DNA of 64,000 bases from Streptomyces sp. L-9-10 (GCF_004151105.1 NZ_PHRF01000005.1:328026-392025), one strand, 5' to 3'; shown: positions 29,668 to 38,694, numbered from the stretch's first letter. Numbers and translations: made by a program. The notes: generated from the sequence alone by a model not told the origin.

Positions 29668-29875
29668 CAGGGACTCCTTGCCGTGTTTGGTGATGACAGC
29701 TCACTGACGGAACGCCTCGGGGAGATGTGACACGACCGGGTGTGACGTGCGTCTCCCTTGCCGCAGCGGCTGTCGCCCGAGGGCGCGCTTGTCGCGCGGG
29801 AAGCCGGCGAGGGGCGGGTTTGGTTCATCCGCATTAACGTGGTTTTGTCTGCATCCCCGCCATAGAGGAGCCGCC

Positions 29876-30061
29876 GTGAACGACAGCGCGATGGACAAAG
29901 CCAAAGGCAAAGCCAAGGAGATGACCGGGAAGGCCACCGGTAACCGCCGCAAGGAAGCCGAGGGCAGGACCGACCAGGCCAAGGGCAAGGCGAAGGACGC
30001 CATGGAGGACGCCCGCGACCGCGCCAAGGGCGTGAAGGACTCGATGAGCGACGACGACTGA
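29876..30061 (+). CDS. CsbD-family stress protein
   Basis: A 61-residue, very hydrophilic Lys/Asp/Glu-rich protein (MDKAKGKAKEMTGKATGN, then TDQAKGKAKDAMEDARDRAKG). The AKGKAKE repeat is the CsbD hallmark. CsbD-like proteins accumulate in general stress; no enzymatic role is known. The GTG at 29876 follows GAGGAG at 29865-29870. Confidence 0.9.
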   Translation: MNDSAMDKAKGKAKEMTGKATGNRRKEAEGRTDQAKGKAKDAMEDARDRAKGVKDSMSDDD

Positions 30062-30077
30062 GCCGCCCCTTTTTTTC

Positions 30078-30107
30078 GCGGGCCCCGCCGAGCCCGGCGG
30101 GGCCCGC
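30078..30107. terminator. Strong GC hairpin between csbD-like gene and snapalysin gene
   Basis: A 12-bp perfect stem GCGGGCCCCGCC / GGCGGGGCCCGC with a 6-base loop, placed between convergent genes. A T-run lies on its 5' side on the plus strand, which is the wrong side for a classic U-tail, so termination relies on the stem. Confidence 0.75.
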
Positions 30108-30205
30108 GCATGTCGCCCCGGACCTCCCCGAGCTGTGAACGCCCCGGAACGCGCTCCGCGCTCCGGGGCGTACGGTCACTCCCGCCCGGGGTTCCGTGCG
30201 GGGTG

Positions 30206-30772
30206 TCAGTCCACGATCATGACGTTGAGCGGCACCGCTCCGCCCGTCCGCGAGAACGCACCGCCGAAGTTGCCCTCGACCTCCGCCTTCTCAGCCGTGT
30301 TCGGGTACGGGTTCGTGCAGGTGGTTCCCGCGGTGGAACCGGACATCAGGCTCGAACAGGGGCCGGGCTTGCGGTCCGGCAGCCCCAGGATGTGGCCCAG
30401 TTCGTGAGACGAGATGCGGATCGTGTCGTGGCCCTCGTTCACCGCCTGCCGTCCGATGTAGACGGTTCCGTTGCCGAGCGAGGTGGTGATGGCGCGAGGC
30501 CAGCCGTTGTCCGCCAGGACCCGTATGTTGGCGCGTTGCCCGGCCGCGGCCGGCCGCAGTTCGACGGCGTCGACACTCTCGTTCCAGATTGCCGCACCCC
30601 GGTCGACCGCCGACCTGAATTCCGCGGAACCGCTGGCGTCGTAGGTGACGACACGCGCGGCCAGGGCTCTGTCGGCGTCCGCGGAAGGAGCGGCCACGGC
30701 CTGGCCACCCACCAGGGAAAAGGTCAGGGCCAGGGCGGCAGCGAACCCGCTGGTCAACTTACGGACGTGCAT
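30206..30772 (-). CDS. Secreted snapalysin-family zinc metalloprotease
   Basis: A 188-residue secreted protein. The signal peptide ends near ...GGQAVAAPSA, a short propeptide follows, and the zinc site SSHELGHILGLPD contains the HExxHxxGxxD motif of snapalysins (M7). CTNPYPNTAEKAEVEGNF near the C-terminus is also typical, and two cysteines (GPCSS, TTCTN) can pair. The ATG at 30772 has a perfect AAGGAGG ribosome site upstream, so a longer reading to 30829 is rejected. The usual divergent LysR-type activator gene of snpA is not next to it. Confidence 0.92.
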   Translation of the reverse strand: MHVRKLTSGFAAALALTFSLVGGQAVAAPSADADRALAARVVTYDASGSAEFRSAVDRGAAIWNESVDAVELRPAAAGQRANIRVLADNGWPRAITTSLGNGTVYIGRQAVNEGHDTIRISSHELGHILGLPDRKPGPCSSLMSGSTAGTTCTNPYPNTAEKAEVEGNFGGAFSRTGGAVPLNVMIVD

Positions 30773-31208
30773 GGTCGGCCTCCTTAGAGGAGAGAGTTGG
30801 TCGTGCACATGACATGACTTCCTGCTCACTGCCCAGAGAGGACCGACACCAATCCGTCAATCCGGCGGCCGTGTCGAACGCCATCGCCATCGGGCCCAAC
30901 CAGTAGGCCCGGGGCGGGAGTTGGTGGCTTCGAGCGGACGGGTGCCACGGGCCGGACAGGGCCTAGCCAGGTGGCCTCCGATTCGGCATTCTTCAGCCTG
31001 ACCGGTCCACCACGGAGGGGCGCCGACCGATACGAGGTCCGGGCCCCGACGAGTCCACACCGGCTGCGATGCTCTTCTTCTCGCAGCACGGCGCCCAGTA
31101 CAGCGTCCGGCTCGGCGCCTCGGACGACTCCCAGGACAGTGGCGGGTCCGGCTGTATGTGGGCAGACATCAGCGGCAGTTACTGGTTCGACCGAGAGGCG
31201 TTGCTCCG
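30773..31208. other. Intergenic region, possible gene remnant
   Basis: This 436-base gap holds the snapalysin promoter side and no complete gene. A frame starting at 31069 reads QYSVRLGASDDSQDSGGSGC and then WADISGSYWFDREALLRW, with coding-like composition, before running into the tail-spike gene in another frame. It could be the end of a lost phage-type gene. No repeat or attachment site is visible. Confidence 0.4.
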
Positions 31209-33611
31209 ATGGCGATCTACACCTACGGCGGCACCCCGTCCGATGTCCTCACCACCGCGACCGGAGGCGTGTTGCCCGACTGCCCCGTCAACGTCCGTGT
31301 CGCCGGCACCGGAGAGTTGATCACGGCCCTGTACGAGGCCGATGGCATCACCCCGATCGGCGCACTGCGCTCCAACCCGGCGAGCCACCCCGCACCGGGG
31401 GCGGTCCGCACCTTCAAGATCGACGGCATCGCGGCGATCGAGTACGAGTACCTCGACGCGGCGGGCCGGCCGGTGCGCCGGCACCAGGCCGCGCGTGAGG
31501 CCGCGACAAGGGCCCTCGAACACATCCAAGGCACGTTCGACACGACGACCACCCCCGGCCCGCTCGCCGCGGCCCGGTTCGATTCCGCCGGGCAGAGCCT
31601 GTTCGATGTGACGGCGTTCGGGGCGAAGGGCGACGGCATCGCCGACGACACCGCACCCATCCAGGCCGCGCTGGACGCCGCGTACAACGCCGGCGGCGGC
31701 AGCGTGTTGTTCCCGGGCGGCCGGACGTACAACGTCAACACGTTCATGGTGGTCCGGGCGAACACCACGATCTGGGCCTATGGGGCGTCCATCCGCTCCA
31801 CACACGCGACCACCGGCGTCCTGCGCAACTTCTACGGCACCGACGTCTTCAACGGGTATGGCGGCCACTCCCACATCAAGATCCTGGGCGGCACCTGGGA
31901 CTGCAACGCCTACTCCGCGAGCCTGGGCACAGGCATCGTCACCGCCACGACGAACACCATGTGCTTCATCCACTGCGCGGACATCACCGTGCGGGACTGC
32001 CGCCTCCTCGACTCGTCGAGCGCTCACGCGCTGGAGTTCAACGCGGTCAACGGCGCTGTGGTGGAGGCCTGCCGCTTCGAGGGCTTCATCGACAACAGCG
32101 GCGACGGCTCACGTCGGTCGTCCGAGGCCATCCAGATCGACATCGCCAAGTCGGGCAGCAGCAGCATCGGAGCGTTCGACGGAACACCGGCGGTCGGCAT
32201 CCGTGTCTCCGGCTGCTGGTTCGGCCCGAGCGCACGTCTGGGCACCTTCGGCCGCGCGATCGGCTCGCACGCCCAGGTCGCCGCCAGGTACTTCGACGAC
32301 ATCGTCATCGAGAACTGCGTGATCGAGGGAGCGCTGGAGAGCGGGATCCGCGGCTGGAACTGGCGCCGCGCGAAGATCCGCGGCAACACCGTCCGCAACA
32401 CCGCGGCGTCCGGTGTCCACGTGTCGGTCCCGGACCCGGCCGCCGGCACCGTCTACACCACGTACGGCATCACCATCACCGACAACATCATCGAGGGCAC
32501 GCAGACCGGGTCCGGGATCCGGGTCCTCGGGTACGACACGGCCCCGATCACCGACGTGGTGATCAACAACAACACGATCAGGGGCGCGGCCGCTACCACC
32601 GCGAACGGCATCCAGCCGCAGTGCACGCCGGGCGCGGTCGTGTCCGGCAACACCGTGGACGGTGTGCGGTCGACAGGCATCTTCCCGCAGTACTCGGACG
32701 GCGTGAACCTGACCGGCAACACACTCACGAACACCTTCTCGAACGCCGTCAACGTCGCCGGGTGCACGGCCGCTTCCGTCACGGACAACGTGGTCGACAC
32801 CACCGGCTCCAACCACGGCATCGTCATCGGCGGCGGCACCGACGGCCGCGCCGGAGCCGGGGCCCTCGTCGCCGGAAACAGGATCCGCGCGGCCGCCGTC
32901 GCCGGAATCCGGTTATCGCAGTCCGGCTGCCACGTCACCGGCAACAAGGTGATGAAGGGCTCCGGCACGACCGTCAACGGGATCTCGCTCACCTCGGCCG
33001 CGACCGGCTGCGTGATCACCGACAACGACCTTTCCGGCAACGGCTGGACCGTCGCCGCGGCGCTCCTCACCTCGACGGCGGACCCGGTCGTGACCGCCAA
33101 GGGCGGAACCGTCCTGCCGGGATCGAACCTCGTCCACGCCATCGTGTCCAACGGGACGCTCGCCACCGTCGCCGACACGGCCACCGAGACCGCCATCGCC
33201 ACGGTCACCATCCCCGGCAACGACCCTCAGCCCGGCTCCGCCTACCGGGTCCGGGTGTACGGCACGGCGAGCACCACGGCGACGCCGACGCTCGGCTTCG
33301 GCCTGAAGATCGGCGGCACGGTGATCGCCGCACCGGCGACCGTGACGGCCCGATCCGGGGTGTCCGGGAAGGGATGGATGGCCGAGGCCGTCCTGCACTG
33401 CATCGGCAACGGCGTCTCCGGCACCTGGGCCGGCGGACTGACGCTCATGCAGCAATACGGCACCGCCTCCGTCGTGACGTCCATGTCCGACGGCGCCGTC
33501 ACGAACGACACCACAACGGACATGGACGTCGCCGTCACCGCGAAATGGTCCGTGGCCGGCGCGGGCAACACCGCGACGGCGACAGCAGCGGTCATCGAAC
33601 GGATCGGCTGA
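31209..33611 (+). CDS. Phage tail-spike-like right-handed beta-helix protein
   Basis: An 800-residue protein. The N-terminal 130 residues form a small head domain. Next comes VTAFGAKGDGIADDTAPIQ, the entry motif of pectate-lyase-3/tail-spike beta-helices, then a long series of short turns rich in N, G and T (for example ITDNIIEGTQTGSGIRVLG, VTGNKVMKGSGTTVNGISL). The C-terminal 140 residues look like a jelly-roll head or trimerisation domain. There is no signal peptide. Known relatives are phage tail spikes or polysaccharide lyases. No other phage gene flanks it. Leu at 32913-32915 is a TTA codon. ATG at 31209 is chosen because homologous-looking sequence begins there. Confidence 0.8.
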   Translation: MAIYTYGGTPSDVLTTATGGVLPDCPVNVRVAGTGELITALYEADGITPIGALRSNPASHPAPGAVRTFKIDGIAAIEYEYLDAAGRPVRRHQAAREAATRALEHIQGTFDTTTTPGPLAAARFDSAGQSLFDVTAFGAKGDGIADDTAPIQAALDAAYNAGGGSVLFPGGRTYNVNTFMVVRANTTIWAYGASIRSTHATTGVLRNFYGTDVFNGYGGHSHIKILGGTWDCNAYSASLGTGIVTATTNTMCFIHCADITVRDCRLLDSSSAHALEFNAVNGAVVEACRFEGFIDNSGDGSRRSSEAIQIDIAKSGSSSIGAFDGTPAVGIRVSGCWFGPSARLGTFGRAIGSHAQVAARYFDDIVIENCVIEGALESGIRGWNWRRAKIRGNTVRNTAASGVHVSVPDPAAGTVYTTYGITITDNIIEGTQTGSGIRVLGYDTAPITDVVINNNTIRGAAATTANGIQPQCTPGAVVSGNTVDGVRSTGIFPQYSDGVNLTGNTLTNTFSNAVNVAGCTAASVTDNVVDTTGSNHGIVIGGGTDGRAGAGALVAGNRIRAAAVAGIRLSQSGCHVTGNKVMKGSGTTVNGISLTSAATGCVITDNDLSGNGWTVAAALLTSTADPVVTAKGGTVLPGSNLVHAIVSNGTLATVADTATETAIATVTIPGNDPQPGSAYRVRVYGTASTTATPTLGFGLKIGGTVIAAPATVTARSGVSGKGWMAEAVLHCIGNGVSGTWAGGLTLMQQYGTASVVTSMSDGAVTNDTTTDMDVAVTAKWSVAGAGNTATATAAVIERIG

Positions 33612-33700
33612 CCCGACCGTCCTCGGACGGCCCAACGGGTGGCCGGCACCGGTCAGGAATCGAGAAGCGCGAGTCATGAGCCGCGCCTAGCATGATCGTC

Positions 33701-34111
33701 ATGGACATCACCATTCACACGAGCTTCCTCCCGCATGTCGACCCGGACGCCTCCCTGGCCTTCTACCGCGACGTCCTCGGCTTCGAGGTCCGCAGCGACG
33801 TCGGACAGGGCACGATGCGCTGGATCACGGTCGGCCCCGTCGGCCAGCCCAGCACGTCCATCCTCCTGGCACCGCCGACCGCCGACCCCGGGGTCACCGA
33901 CGACGAGCGACGCGTCATCGCCGAGATGATGGCCAAGGGCACCTACGGCTGGATCCTGCTGGCGACCCGGGACCTCGACGGTGTTTTCGAGCAGGTACAG
34001 GCCGGGGACGCCGAGGTCGTCCAGGAGCCGACCGAGCAGCCGTACGGCATCCGCGACTGCGCCTTCCGTGATCCGGCGGGCAACATGGTGCGCATCCAGG
34101 AGCTTCGCTGA
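33701..34111 (+). CDS. VOC/glyoxalase-family protein
   Basis: A 136-residue protein with two paired beta-alpha-beta units: HTSFLPHVDPDASLAFYRDV, then GFEVR and, at the end, GIRDCAFRDPAGNMVRIQE. This is the vicinal-oxygen-chelate fold used by glyoxalases, dioxygenases and resistance proteins. ATG 33701 (MDITIH) is preferred over ATG 33692. A TAGCAT box at 33688-33693 would place the transcript start at the ATG itself, so translation may be leaderless. The specific substrate is unknown. Confidence 0.8.
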   Translation: MDITIHTSFLPHVDPDASLAFYRDVLGFEVRSDVGQGTMRWITVGPVGQPSTSILLAPPTADPGVTDDERRVIAEMMAKGTYGWILLATRDLDGVFEQVQAGDAEVVQEPTEQPYGIRDCAFRDPAGNMVRIQELR

Positions 34112-34179
34112 GCCATGCGGCGGTGCCGCGTCCTGGCGCCCCCGGCGTCACCGAGGTCCGCCTCGCGGCAGGACGCGCC

Positions 34180-35055
34180 TCAGACCGACCCGATGATGAG
34201 CTCGTCGGTGACCCACCGTGCGACATCGGCGGGGTAGGGCGCCGGCAGTCCGAGGACGATGTGCCGGAAGCCGGCGTCGATCGCCTCACCGATCGCGTCG
34301 CGCGTGACGGTGGGCCGGTCGTAGGAGACGGGCAGGTGGATCGAGCGGGTGACCGAGGCGGGATCGCGGCCGATCTCGGCGCAGTAGCGGTCCAGCAGTG
34401 CGCCTCGGCTGACGGCGTCGTCGATGTCGCCGCCCGGGATGTTCCACAGGTCGGCGTGCTCGGCGACCACGCGCAGCGTCGGGGACGAGCGTCCGCCGAT
34501 GAGGATCGGCGGGTGGGGACGCTGGACGGGTTTGGGATTGCCGAACGCTCCCGTGAGGTGGTGGTACGTGCCGTGGAAGTCGAACGGTTTCTCCTCGGTC
34601 CACAACCGCCGGATCACCACGCAGGCTTCGGCGAGACTCCCCACCGCGTGCGCGGAATCGTGGAACGGCAGGCCGTGTGCTTCGTACTCACGGCGGGCCA
34701 GGGGATGGCCTGGGCGTGATCCGACGCCGATGCCGAAGTCGAGCCGTCCGCCGGAGACGATGTCGACGGTCGTGGCGATCTTGGCCAGCATCGCGGGTGG
34801 CCGGAACCGGTTGCTGGTCACCAGTACGCCGAGCCGCAGTCGTCGGGTGTGGGCGGCGAGGGCCGAGAGCAGCGTCCAGCCCTCGTAGGCCGGTCCGTCC
34901 GGGTCACCGCCGATCGGCATGAGGTGATCGAACAGCCACGCGTGCTCGATCTCCGGGATCGTGTCCGCCTCGCGCCAGACCCGCAGGACGTCGTGGTAGT
35001 CGACCTGCGAGGGGGCGGTCATGATCCCGAAACGAGGCCGGGGTAGGTGCGACAT
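34180..35055 (-). CDS. LLM-class F420-dependent oxidoreductase
   Basis: A 291-residue luciferase-like TIM barrel with EHAWLFDHLMPIGGDP, TLLSALAAHTRRLRLGVLV, TVDIVSGGRLDFGIGVGSR and PPILIGG. This is the pattern of actinobacterial F420-using family members; cofactor choice is inferred from similarity, not proven. It ends in DELIIGSV. It lies 102 bases behind the aldo/keto reductase on the same strand, so both may share the operator-controlled promoter. Confidence 0.85.
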   Translation of the reverse strand: MSHLPRPRFGIMTAPSQVDYHDVLRVWREADTIPEIEHAWLFDHLMPIGGDPDGPAYEGWTLLSALAAHTRRLRLGVLVTSNRFRPPAMLAKIATTVDIVSGGRLDFGIGVGSRPGHPLARREYEAHGLPFHDSAHAVGSLAEACVVIRRLWTEEKPFDFHGTYHHLTGAFGNPKPVQRPHPPILIGGRSSPTLRVVAEHADLWNIPGGDIDDAVSRGALLDRYCAEIGRDPASVTRSIHLPVSYDRPTVTRDAIGEAIDAGFRHIVLGLPAPYPADVARWVTDELIIGSV

Positions 35056-35157
35056 GGAGCTGTTGGTCCTTTCGGCACCGGCAGCGCCGGATGGGGCGCG
35101 CTGCCGAGGTTCCAGCGGGAGACTCGTCCGGTACGGTGCGGGACGTGCTCCGCACCG

Positions 35158-36177
35158 TCAGCGTCGCCGCAGCGACGGGTCGAGCAGCGCCGGCGGAGTG
35201 TCGTGCTTCTCGTGCGCGGCCAGGTCGACACCGGGGGCCACGATCGCGTCGATCGCGTCGAGTACGTCGGCGGGGAGCACCGTGTCCGCGGCGGCGAGTT
35301 GCGAGTGCAGATGCTCCAGCGTGCGGGGGCCGATGATCGCGCTGGTCACGGCCGGGTGCGCGGTCACGAATCCCAGCGCGAGCTGGATCAGGGTCAGGCC
35401 CGCCTCGTCGGCGACTCCGGCCAGCTGCTCGACGGCGTCGAGCCTGGCCCGGTTGGAGGGGATGGTCGTGTCGAAGCGCTGCGGCATCAACGTGGAGCGA
35501 CTGGTGGTGATGTCCCGGCCCGCGCGGATCGCGCCCGACAGCCAGCCCGAGGCCAGCGGGCTCCACGCCAGCACACCGAGCCCGTACTCCTCGGTCACGG
35601 GCAGTACGTGGGTCTCGATCCCGCGCTGGAGGATCGAGTAGCTGGGCTGTTCGGTGACGTAACGGCCGAGCTGGTTGTCCCGGGCGGCCCACTGGGCTTG
35701 CACGAGCCGGTACGCGGGGAACGTCGAGGAGCCGAAGTACCGGATCTTTCCGGCACGTTGGAGGTCGGTCAGAGCCGACAGCGTCTCCTCGTCGCTGGTG
35801 CGCGGGTCCCACCGGTGGATCTGGTAGAGATCGACGTGGTCGACACCGAGACGGCGCAGGTTGTTGTCCAGCTCGGTGACCAGCCAGCGGCGCGAACTGC
35901 CCTGATGGTTGCGCTCGCCGCCCATCGGCATGCCCGCCTTCGTGGCCAGCACGATGTCGTCGCGGCGGCCGGCGATGGCCTTGCCGACCATCTCCTCCGA
36001 CTCACCGTCGCTGTACATGTCGGCGGTGTCGATGAGGTTGATCCCGCCCTCGAGAGCGGCATCGACGACAGCGGTGGCCTCGTCCTGGGTGGTGCGCCCG
36101 ATCGTGCCGAAGTTCATCGCGCCGAGTGCGAGCGAGCTGACCTGCACACCGGTGCGGCCCAAAGTGCGGTACTGCAT
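35158..36177 (-). CDS. Aldo/keto reductase
   Basis: A 339-residue TIM-barrel NADPH reductase. MQYRTLGRTGVQVSSLALGA opens it. Catalytic residues are Asp and Tyr in LIDTADMYSDGESE, Lys in VLATKAG and His in LYQIHRWD; EQPSYSILQRG follows. ATG 36177 has GGAGGAA about 8 bases upstream, so a longer reading to 36228 is rejected. Substrates are aldehydes or ketones of unknown identity. Two tandem palindromes lie 110-150 bases upstream. Confidence 0.92.
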   Translation of the reverse strand: MQYRTLGRTGVQVSSLALGAMNFGTIGRTTQDEATAVVDAALEGGINLIDTADMYSDGESEEMVGKAIAGRRDDIVLATKAGMPMGGERNHQGSSRRWLVTELDNNLRRLGVDHVDLYQIHRWDPRTSDEETLSALTDLQRAGKIRYFGSSTFPAYRLVQAQWAARDNQLGRYVTEQPSYSILQRGIETHVLPVTEEYGLGVLAWSPLASGWLSGAIRAGRDITTSRSTLMPQRFDTTIPSNRARLDAVEQLAGVADEAGLTLIQLALGFVTAHPAVTSAIIGPRTLEHLHSQLAAADTVLPADVLDAIDAIVAPGVDLAAHEKHDTPPALLDPSLRRR

Positions 36178-36577
36178 GACCGTGTTCCTCCATTGCGGGT
36201 GAGGCGTGGTGGCCTCAGGTGGTGACACACGCGTGGTGACAACGCGTGGTGTGGTCGTCCGGCCCGTACTCCGGCATCATGAGTAAACGGAACCTTGTTC
36301 CGGTACGGACGATACGGAACGCTGTTCCGTTTGGCAAGCGTGACAGCGGAGGGGCGCGCGGTGAACGGGGCGCTCGCCCGCCGGCATCACCGCCTCGCTC
36401 GGCGAAGCGTGCGGGCAGGGCGGAGCACGGTCATCGTCATCGGGAGTGTGTCGGCGTCATGCGGCCCGTCAACCGTGACGGGCGGCACGTCGGCGCCGGT
36501 CTCGGTGAACCCGGCCGCTTCGAGGGCCTTGGTTCACCGTGCGCGGACGTGGATGAGAGCGTCCTGCGGTGAGGGTG
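36178..36577. other. Intergenic region with operators and a possible gene remnant
   Basis: This 400-base stretch contains the two operator palindromes listed separately. Between about 36361 and 36537 the minus strand reads KALEAAGFTETGADVPPV followed by DGPHDADTLPMTMTVLRP, which looks like the end of an old coding sequence, interrupted upstream by a stop. No intact gene is evident. Confidence 0.45.
36288..36329. promoter_or_regulatory. Two tandem TetR-like operator palindromes
   Basis: CGGAAC-CTT-GTTCCG (36288-36302) and CGGAAC-GCT-GTTCCG (36315-36329) are perfect 6-3-6 inverted repeats 27 bases apart. The second extends to 7-3-7. ACGGAAC...GTTCCGT sites are typical of TetR-family binding. 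The likely target is the aldo/keto reductase operon; no TetR gene is adjacent. Confidence 0.7.
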
Positions 36578-37186
36578 TCAGTTGCCGGTCGGCAGCAGCA
36601 TCTTGATCGCGGCGACGGCGGCTCGCGGTTCGTCGGCGTGACAGCGGATGGTGTGCACCTCCGTGCGCCGTCCCAACAGGCTTACGGCGGTGACCGGGTG
36701 GGCCAGTTCGATGGTGACCGAGGTCTGCGATGCGACGGCCACGGTCAGCACCCCGTCCTCTGTCTTGTTCGCGTCGGGGAACCGGAGATCATGGCGTGCG
36801 GACACGATCAGATCGAGAGGTAGGTGAAGGTCGAGCCGTGCTCCGCGTCGTATCCGGAGCCCGCCCGGCCCCACGGTGTGCGGGCGTGTGACGGCGGCGG
36901 CGTGCAGCCCCAGTGCGAGCAGCACCGTGTAGAGGTCGACCAGCAGCATGACCAGGTGGACGGCCGGATAGGGGGCGAGCATGATCGACACCCCGATCGT
37001 CTCGATCACCAGCACGATCACCAGCCCGTACATCGTGGGTGCTTGAGCGCGCGCATACCCAAGAGCGGTATCCGCGACCCCCACCCCGTTCGTCCGCCGA
37101 ACCGCCCAGAGTCCGAGGCTCACCATCCAACGCACCTCGTGTGCCGCCAGCCGTCGCGTGCGTGCGATGAGTTCCCCGGTCCCCAT
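36578..37186 (-). CDS. Small membrane protein of unknown function
   Basis: A 202-residue protein. After a basic N-terminal helix (TGELIARTRRLAAHEVRW) come two hydrophobic segments (MYGLVIVLVIETIGVSIML and LVMLLVDLYTVLLALGLHA). A beta-rich cytoplasmic domain of about 90 residues follows, with LRIRRGARLDLHLPLDLIV, VASQTSVTIELAHPV and TEVHTIRCHAD. The ATG at 37186 is preceded by GGGA; the longer reading from 37555 is not coding-like. I do not recognise the family. Confidence 0.65.
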   Translation of the reverse strand: MGTGELIARTRRLAAHEVRWMVSLGLWAVRRTNGVGVADTALGYARAQAPTMYGLVIVLVIETIGVSIMLAPYPAVHLVMLLVDLYTVLLALGLHAAAVTRPHTVGPGGLRIRRGARLDLHLPLDLIVSARHDLRFPDANKTEDGVLTVAVASQTSVTIELAHPVTAVSLLGRRTEVHTIRCHADEPRAAVAAIKMLLPTGN

Positions 37187-37354
37187 ACGTCCCAGTGAAT
37201 CAGAGGAACATCCCCGAATTCTCCCGATAAGCCGAAGAGGAGTCAGGGGCAGGGCGGGCCGGGCCACGGGCCTGAGCGTCGCCGCGTACGGCGCCCACGC
37301 CCCGGCGTATGGTGCGCATTGACATTCTGATCGATCACGCAGAGACTCCATCGC

Positions 37355-37426
37355 ATGTATGAGGTCCTGCTGCTCACCCGCGAGCTGTGTGTCGACCTCC
37401 TTCGTGTGTCCAGCGCACGCTGTTGA
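37355..37426 (+). CDS. Putative leader peptide upstream of SsuD-like gene
   Basis: A 23-residue ORF starting MYEVLLLTRELC and ending VDLLRVSSARC. The VDLLRVSSA core is shared with two more tiny ORFs in this window. Such short actinobacterial ORFs ahead of sulfur and redox genes are annotated as putative leader peptides and are thought to act by attenuation. Here Cys codons occur at positions 12 and 23, suitable for sensing cysteine supply (inference). It lies 203 bases upstream of the monooxygenase. Confidence 0.7.
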   Translation: MYEVLLLTRELCVDLLRVSSARC

Positions 37427-37633
37427 CCCTCCAGCCCCTCCCCGTATGGCGTCCGCGACGACGGACGGGACGTCGCTCGTCCTGAGGGGCGAGCGTTCGC
37501 GCGGCTGCGTGGCGACGTCCTGACCGGTTCCGGACTCGGCGATTCGCGTCGCCACCCCGACCGCGTGCAGGCGCGGTCCGCCCAGCTCGCCGCCATCGCC
37601 GCGGTGTCTGCCGAGCAGAGATCGGAATCATGA
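37427..37633 (+). pseudogene. Relic reading frame between leader and SsuD-like gene
   Basis: Immediately after the leader stop, in the same frame, 68 sense codons run to a TGA at 37631-37633 that overlaps the next ATG. The end reads AFARLRGDVLTGSGLGDSRR, then a QARSAQLAAIAAVSAEQRSE-type helix. It looks like the C-terminus of a real protein but has no good start. It may be what remains of an upstream operon gene after deletion. Confidence 0.4.
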
Positions 37634-38694
37634 TGAGTCTGGAATTTCTCTGGTACATCCCCAACACCATCGAACCGGGCCACCGCGGCGACGACACGAC
37701 GACCGGCTGGGGCTCCATCGAGTACTCCACCGAGCTCGCCCGCACGGCGGAGGCGCACGGCTGGGGCGGAGCGCTCCTGGGTACCGGCTGGGGGCGCCCG
37801 GACACCTTCACCGTGGCCACCGCGCTGGCCGCCCGGACCAGCACCTTCAAGCCCTTGATCGCGATCCGCCCCGGCTACTGGCAGCCTGCCCACTTCGCCG
37901 CCGCGGCGGCGACACTCGACCAGCTCAGCCGAGGCCGGGTCCTGGTCAACATCGTCAGCGGACTCGACAACCTGGCCGCCTACGGCGACACACGCAGCGA
38001 CCCCGCGCAGCGGTACGCCCGTACCCAGGAGTTTCTGCACCTCGTACGGCGCCTGTGGACCGAGGAGGACGTGACGTTCGACGGCGAGCACTTCCAGGTC
38101 GGCGGATCCACGGTCGCGCCACGCCCGTACGCCACCGATACGAGGACGCATCCGACGCTCTACTTCGGCGGCGCCTCCGAGGCCGCGGAACGGGTGTCGG
38201 CGGCGGAGGCGGACGTCCAGCTCTTCTGGGGCGAACCGCTCGACGGCCTCGCCGAACGCATCGGCCGGCTCAAGGAGTTGAGCGAGCGGGTGGGACGCCG
38301 GCACAAGCCCCTCGAGTTCGGACTGCGGATCACCACGCTGGTGCGCGACACCACGGAGGAGGCATGGCGGGCGGCCGAGGAGAAGGTCGCGAAGATGGCG
38401 GAGGACTCGGGGGAGTCCACCTGGACGGGGAACCGCAGGACCGCCGCCGGACAGCAGCGGCTCTTCGACCTCGCGGCGCGGGGCGAGGTCCTCGACACCT
38501 GCCTGTACACCACCCCCGGCAAGGTCGGCGGCGGGGGAGCGGCGACCACCTGGCTGGTCGGCTCAGCCGCCGACGTGGCCACGGCGCTGGACAACTACCG
38601 CGCGCTGGGCATCACGCACTTCGTCCTCTCCGACACCCCGTACAAGGAGGAGACCATCCGCATCGGAGACCACCTGCTGCCCAGGCTGCGCTGA
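37630..38694 (+). CDS. SsuD-like LLM-class flavin monooxygenase (alkanesulfonate type)
   Basis: A 354-residue luciferase-like TIM barrel. It opens with LEFLWYIPNTIEPGHRGDD and has GGALLGTGWGRPDTFTVATA, FAAAAATLDQLSRGRVLVNI and THPTLYFGGASEAAERV. These match FMNH2-dependent alkanesulfonate monooxygenases, which release sulfite from organosulfonates when sulfate is scarce. ATG 37630 overlaps the TGA of the relic frame (ATGATG); 37633 is an alternative start. The upstream cysteine-containing leader supports sulfur-responsive control. No ABC transporter or flavin reductase gene is next to it. Confidence 0.87.
   Translation: MMSLEFLWYIPNTIEPGHRGDDTTTGWGSIEYSTELARTAEAHGWGGALLGTGWGRPDTFTVATALAARTSTFKPLIAIRPGYWQPAHFAAAAATLDQLSRGRVLVNIVSGLDNLAAYGDTRSDPAQRYARTQEFLHLVRRLWTEEDVTFDGEHFQVGGSTVAPRPYATDTRTHPTLYFGGASEAAERVSAAEADVQLFWGEPLDGLAERIGRLKELSERVGRRHKPLEFGLRITTLVRDTTEEAWRAAEEKVAKMAEDSGESTWTGNRRTAAGQQRLFDLAARGEVLDTCLYTTPGKVGGGGAATTWLVGSAADVATALDNYRALGITHFVLSDTPYKEETIRIGDHLLPRLR

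Noticed and set aside
31209..33611. Secreted pectate lyase
   Set aside because: There is no signal peptide, and the N- and C-terminal domains look like phage tail-spike ends.
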